DNA of 62,109 nt. It comes from Polychytrium aggregatum (lineage: Eukaryota; Chytridiomycota; Chytridiomycetes; Polychytriales). The notes beneath the pieces were generated by a model. The model was not told where the DNA came from. It searched no databases and saw nothing but the letters and a program-made list of their open reading frames with translations. The stretch covers positions 1 to 62,109 of the forward strand of contig NW_026516395.1 of NCBI RefSeq assembly GCF_025602895.1, written 5' to 3'. Positions within the stretch are counted from its first letter, which is position 1. Every line of letters starts with the position of its first letter. Shown in pieces: positions 58,901-62,109 of this stretch. A program made the position numbers and the translations under genes.

Positions 58901-59768
58901 TGCTGTTTGTGTGGATGAGGCGCTCGATAGCTGCGACGGAATCTGCCGGTGACGGCGATGTTGATGACAAATGAGTGTAGGAGACCAGAACGAGGTCTCT
59001 GGGGGTTGGATAGATTCGGCGGCCTATGATATCACTATGCTATGTAGGTGTAGAATACAGCTGCGGGCGAGAGTGTATCTACAGCAGAGCAGAGGCAGGG
59101 CGAATCGTGCACCGAAACCCGCAGAGCTAAGAGCTTGAACAGCAGGCAATCGATCCAAAGCTCGGCCCAGCGAAAGCGCCAGATATGCAAACGATCAAAC
59201 AGGCTATGGGATTGACGTTTGTTATCGGGTTGAGAGGCTGCGTCAGCCTGCCGATGCTGTCCCAGCGGGCGTCCCTCCAATCACTGTGTTCTCGGAAGTC
59301 CGACGGGACATTCCTGTTTCGAGGCCGCAAGCGAAACGGGCTCGCCAAGCACATGAATGCCTTCGCATCAATCCATGATCACGAGTGGGGTCTGTAGTAG
59401 CTTCACTACATGCTCAAAGTAGTCACCGGAGAGGTGATGAAGACAACAGTCGGTTACGCTCACCGACGGAAGGGGCGGATCAAGTCGAAGCATTGCTGGG
59501 CCGGGACATGGGAAGCGAGAGTGCTGCAGAAGACCACTGTGCCCGACAGACATGTGCATTGTATTCAACAATCGGACAAGAGCGACGACTGGCTGCAATT
59601 CAGGTGTATCTGTTCATCGTGTGGGCACTGCAACTCTGGCTGAGATGCGATATTGAGCGAAGCCGGAGGCTGCCCACAAGCACTTTCATCCCCTGAAAGC
59701 AACCGGCCGCTGACCCCAAGCAGCCGTGACCAGTAACTCAATGCAAAGATACATGCGCAACACCATCG
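58901..59768. other. Intergenic, nothing recognised
   Basis: About 870 bases between two minus-strand genes. Open frames at 59185-59696 (+) have no recognisable domain and no support as genes. Confidence 0.45.
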
Positions 59769-62109
59769 CTATTCCGTTCGCTTGATCACGATCTTGACGG
59801 GTGGTCTGGCACTGCCGGATCTGCTCCGGCTCTCCAGCTCGTTCTTTGGCAGCTTGAACGGGATCGGTGGGGCATCCACAACTTTCAGGGCCTCGTCCGA
59901 GGGCAGCAAGAACGATATCGAATTGAGACGCTTGTATTCGTCCTGGAGCTCCTCCGAAATATGGTTCAGGGTCCGGTCGCGCAGCTTCATGGCTCCGAGT
60001 CGCTCCAGGAACCGGTATGCTTCCTTGCGATCGAGCCGACCCCGCAGCCGCTCCAGTTCGATTCTCATCTTGTGCTCCGAGTTCAATGAGGCACGCATAT
60101 CGTACAGACAGGTCTCGAGGTGTTCTTTGGTTGCCGTTTCCCGCTTGAGCTGCTCCTGCACCGTGGCAATGTCGTTTTCGAGATCGACAATGATTTGCTT
60201 GAGCTTCTTGGCCAGCCTGTCGTAGGCCGCACATTCGTCCCGCGATCGCGCGAGATCCTGCTGTAACCCTCGGATGGTGAAATTCTTGTTCACAAGCTCC
60301 TCTTCGTTATCTTGCCTCATTTGCTTCATCTCCTCCGTCAGCTGTTCGATCTTTGCCAAGGCTGCCGCCAGGTCGGTTTGCAGCGTCTCGCACTCGGCGC
60401 CCATGCGCTCTGTTTTGCTGGTGAGCAGCTCATTCTCCCTCCGTGCGTCCTCCAGTTCTTTCAGGGCTATGCGGTGGCTCTCTTCCAAGTGGTGGTGCTT
60501 CTTGGTCAAGGCCTCGAGACTCAACTTGAGCTTGACATTGTCGTCGATGAGGATGGTGTTACTCTCTTGCAATTGCTTGTAGTCCGTGTGAGATTATTGT
60601 GCTCGCCCATGAGCTTCTCGAGCTGGGCGCGCAAGACAGCCTCGGTTGCTGTAGCCTCAGCTGTGTATCTTTCAAACCGGGCCGTCAGGTCTGCATACTC
60701 GTCTTCCTTGGTCTTGAGATCGGCGCGCACCAGCTTGATCTTGTCGGTGAGGTTGCGCTTGTCGTTGGTGAGATTGACCTTGGCGGCATTGAGGGCGTTG
60801 ACCTGGTCCTCGAGTGCAGCCAGCTTTTGCTCCGAGTGTTTCTTGAGCTGCTCGAGCTCAAAGGTCAGCTCGTTGACGTTGGTGGTCTCTGCGTCAAGAC
60901 AGTTCTGCAAGTCCGTGACCTCAAACATGAGCTTCTCCTTCTGCTCCTGCAGATTCTTGATCATCTTCTGGTCGATTGTCCGTAGATCTTGTGCCTCGCG
61001 GATTCTCTTTTCAAGAGCGGCGATTTCCTTTTCAAACTTTTGCGTCGTCTGCTTGAGGTTGGTCTCGAGCTGATCCTTCTGCTTGGTAAGGTTCTTGAGG
61101 ACATTCTGCAAACGCTCCACCTCAGCCTTGGTCTTGGTCAAGTTGGACTCGACTTCTTTCTTTTCGACTTTCAGATTGCTGTTGGCGGTCTCGAGGTTGG
61201 AGATGGCCTCCTCGGCTTGCAGCTTTGTCTCTTGCTGCAGAGCAGTCATGTCCTCGAGGTCGACCTCGAGCTGTCCCGAGACTTCCCGCAGCTTTTCATG
61301 CTCGTCCTTGAGACTGCGTAGGTCCTTGAGGGTCAGCGAGTACACGTCTGTGAGGCGGGTGTGTTCCTCCTGCAGCTGGCGCTTGGCCTCGCCGGTGGCA
61401 TTGAACTGCAGCACGAGTTCCTCAAGCTCGAATTCCAGTTCGCGGATCTTGGTGTTTGCTTCGGCCAGCTCCTTGGCGGACTTTTCAAAGTCGCGCGAGA
61501 TCTTCTCGAGGTTCTTTTGCAGGATCTCGTTGCGGTTGTGAACCATGTCGGAGCCCTGCTCGGCCTCCCTGCGGAGACGCACCATGGTGTCGTTCATGGA
61601 TAGGAACTCCTTTAGATTGGCATGCAGCTTCTCCTTCATCTCTTGCGCCGCCGTTGTTGCCGCGGTAGCGGCCATCTCTTTGCTGCGGACCACCTCGCGC
61701 AGACCCTCCATCTCCACGAGCAGCTTGCGCTTCTCCTCCTCCGAGTTGATGAGGAAGGCCATCAGCGACGACATCTCGGCTTTGAGGTGCCGGATGTCTT
61801 GCTGCAGCCGAGTGCTCTCGAGCGACTGCCACTCCTCGGCGTAGCAGTAGTATTTGAGCGACTTGTTGAGGGCAATCCGGAGCCGCTCGACGTTCTCGCG
61901 CTCGAAACGCTCGTTGACAGCCTTTTCGTAGAGCTTCTCGCGCAGATTCTGAATCTCTCTGTTTTTGGCATTGATCGTGCGCTTGAAGATCTCTCCCGAG
62001 AAGGCCGTGCCTTTGGGTCCCCCGATGGCGTCGATGGTTGACTGCTTGACGCCGCCGGCATCGTCGCCGATGCGCGCCAGCTTCATCTCGTTGAAAACGT
62101 ATCGGTCAA
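59769..62109 (-). CDS. Long coiled-coil protein, 5' end beyond the window
   Basis: The frame is open to the right edge (DRYVFNEMKLARIG...), so the first visible Met at 62086 need not be the start; at least 751 aa are present. Almost the whole protein is heptad-rich coiled coil (RLRIALNKSLKYY, EEKRKLLVEMEGL, LEELVLQFNATGEAKRQL, and more). It ends with a short basic tail (PPVKIVIKRTE). The reading frame shifts near 60.6 kb: either a 62-nt intron (60576-60637, weak donor GTCTTG) or a one-base sequence or assembly error, since the bypassed stretch itself reads as good coiled coil. Such proteins are common in basal bodies and axonemes of flagellated fungi, but no family is identified. The last exon is 59769-60575. 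Confidence 0.7.

Overview
The window is nuclear DNA of a compact, GC-rich, intron-dense eukaryote, most likely a zoosporic fungus (chytrid-like). Nearly every protein gene is split by short GT-AG introns. The gene set is fungal/opisthokont housekeeping: a Ste11/Byr2-type MAPKKK, Mdm33/She9, Csl4, Utp23, a RagA/Gtr1 GTPase, a Ubc4/5 E2, GT71 and GT34 glycosyltransferases. Two long coiled-coil proteins at the right end would suit a flagellated organism. Species assignment is inference. Exon coordinates were derived by hand from splice sites, reading-frame continuity and family conservation.

Left part (1-9.3 kb): a tRNA-Leu(AAG)/initiator tRNA-Met pair at 1.5-1.65 kb lies in the left arm of an inverted repeat. 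The right arm (5.15-5.67 kb) keeps tRNA-Leu but has a decayed initiator tRNA. Between the arms is a PTAR1-like prenyltransferase-alpha-repeat gene. Then come an SRRM1-like PWI/RS splicing factor (+) and a convergent MED28-like Mediator subunit (-).

Middle (9.3-31.4 kb): a degenerate transposon copy, an 11-exon SAM-RA-kinase MAPKKK, Mdm33, the divergent pair CSL4/UTP23 (exosome and SSU processome), an 11-exon M17 leucine aminopeptidase divergent from a GT71 mannosyltransferase, a PAQR receptor, a small COX14-like membrane protein, and a multi-pass membrane protein gene broken by a 284-bp transposon insertion.

Right part (31.4-62.1 kb): four GT34 paralogs on the minus strand (31.8, 35.0, 37.8 and 46.9 kb) share an exon layout with an 18-nt microexon just before the DxD motif. 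The first two share a nearly identical central block that includes introns. A multi-exon Tnp2/CACTA-like transposase (40.9-45.0 kb) sits in an AT-richer island between the third and fourth paralogs. Then follow RagA/Gtr1, a seven-exon UBC4/5, an unrecognised 802-aa coiled-coil protein, and a long coiled-coil gene that runs off the right edge.

Functional themes: RNA processing (SRRM1, Csl4, Utp23), Golgi mannosylation and cell-surface glycosylation (GT71 plus four GT34), and signalling (MAPKKK, RagA, PAQR). The most notable observations are the GT34 microexon cluster with its probable gene conversion, the frame-preserving transposon insertion, and the tRNA-bearing inverted repeat.
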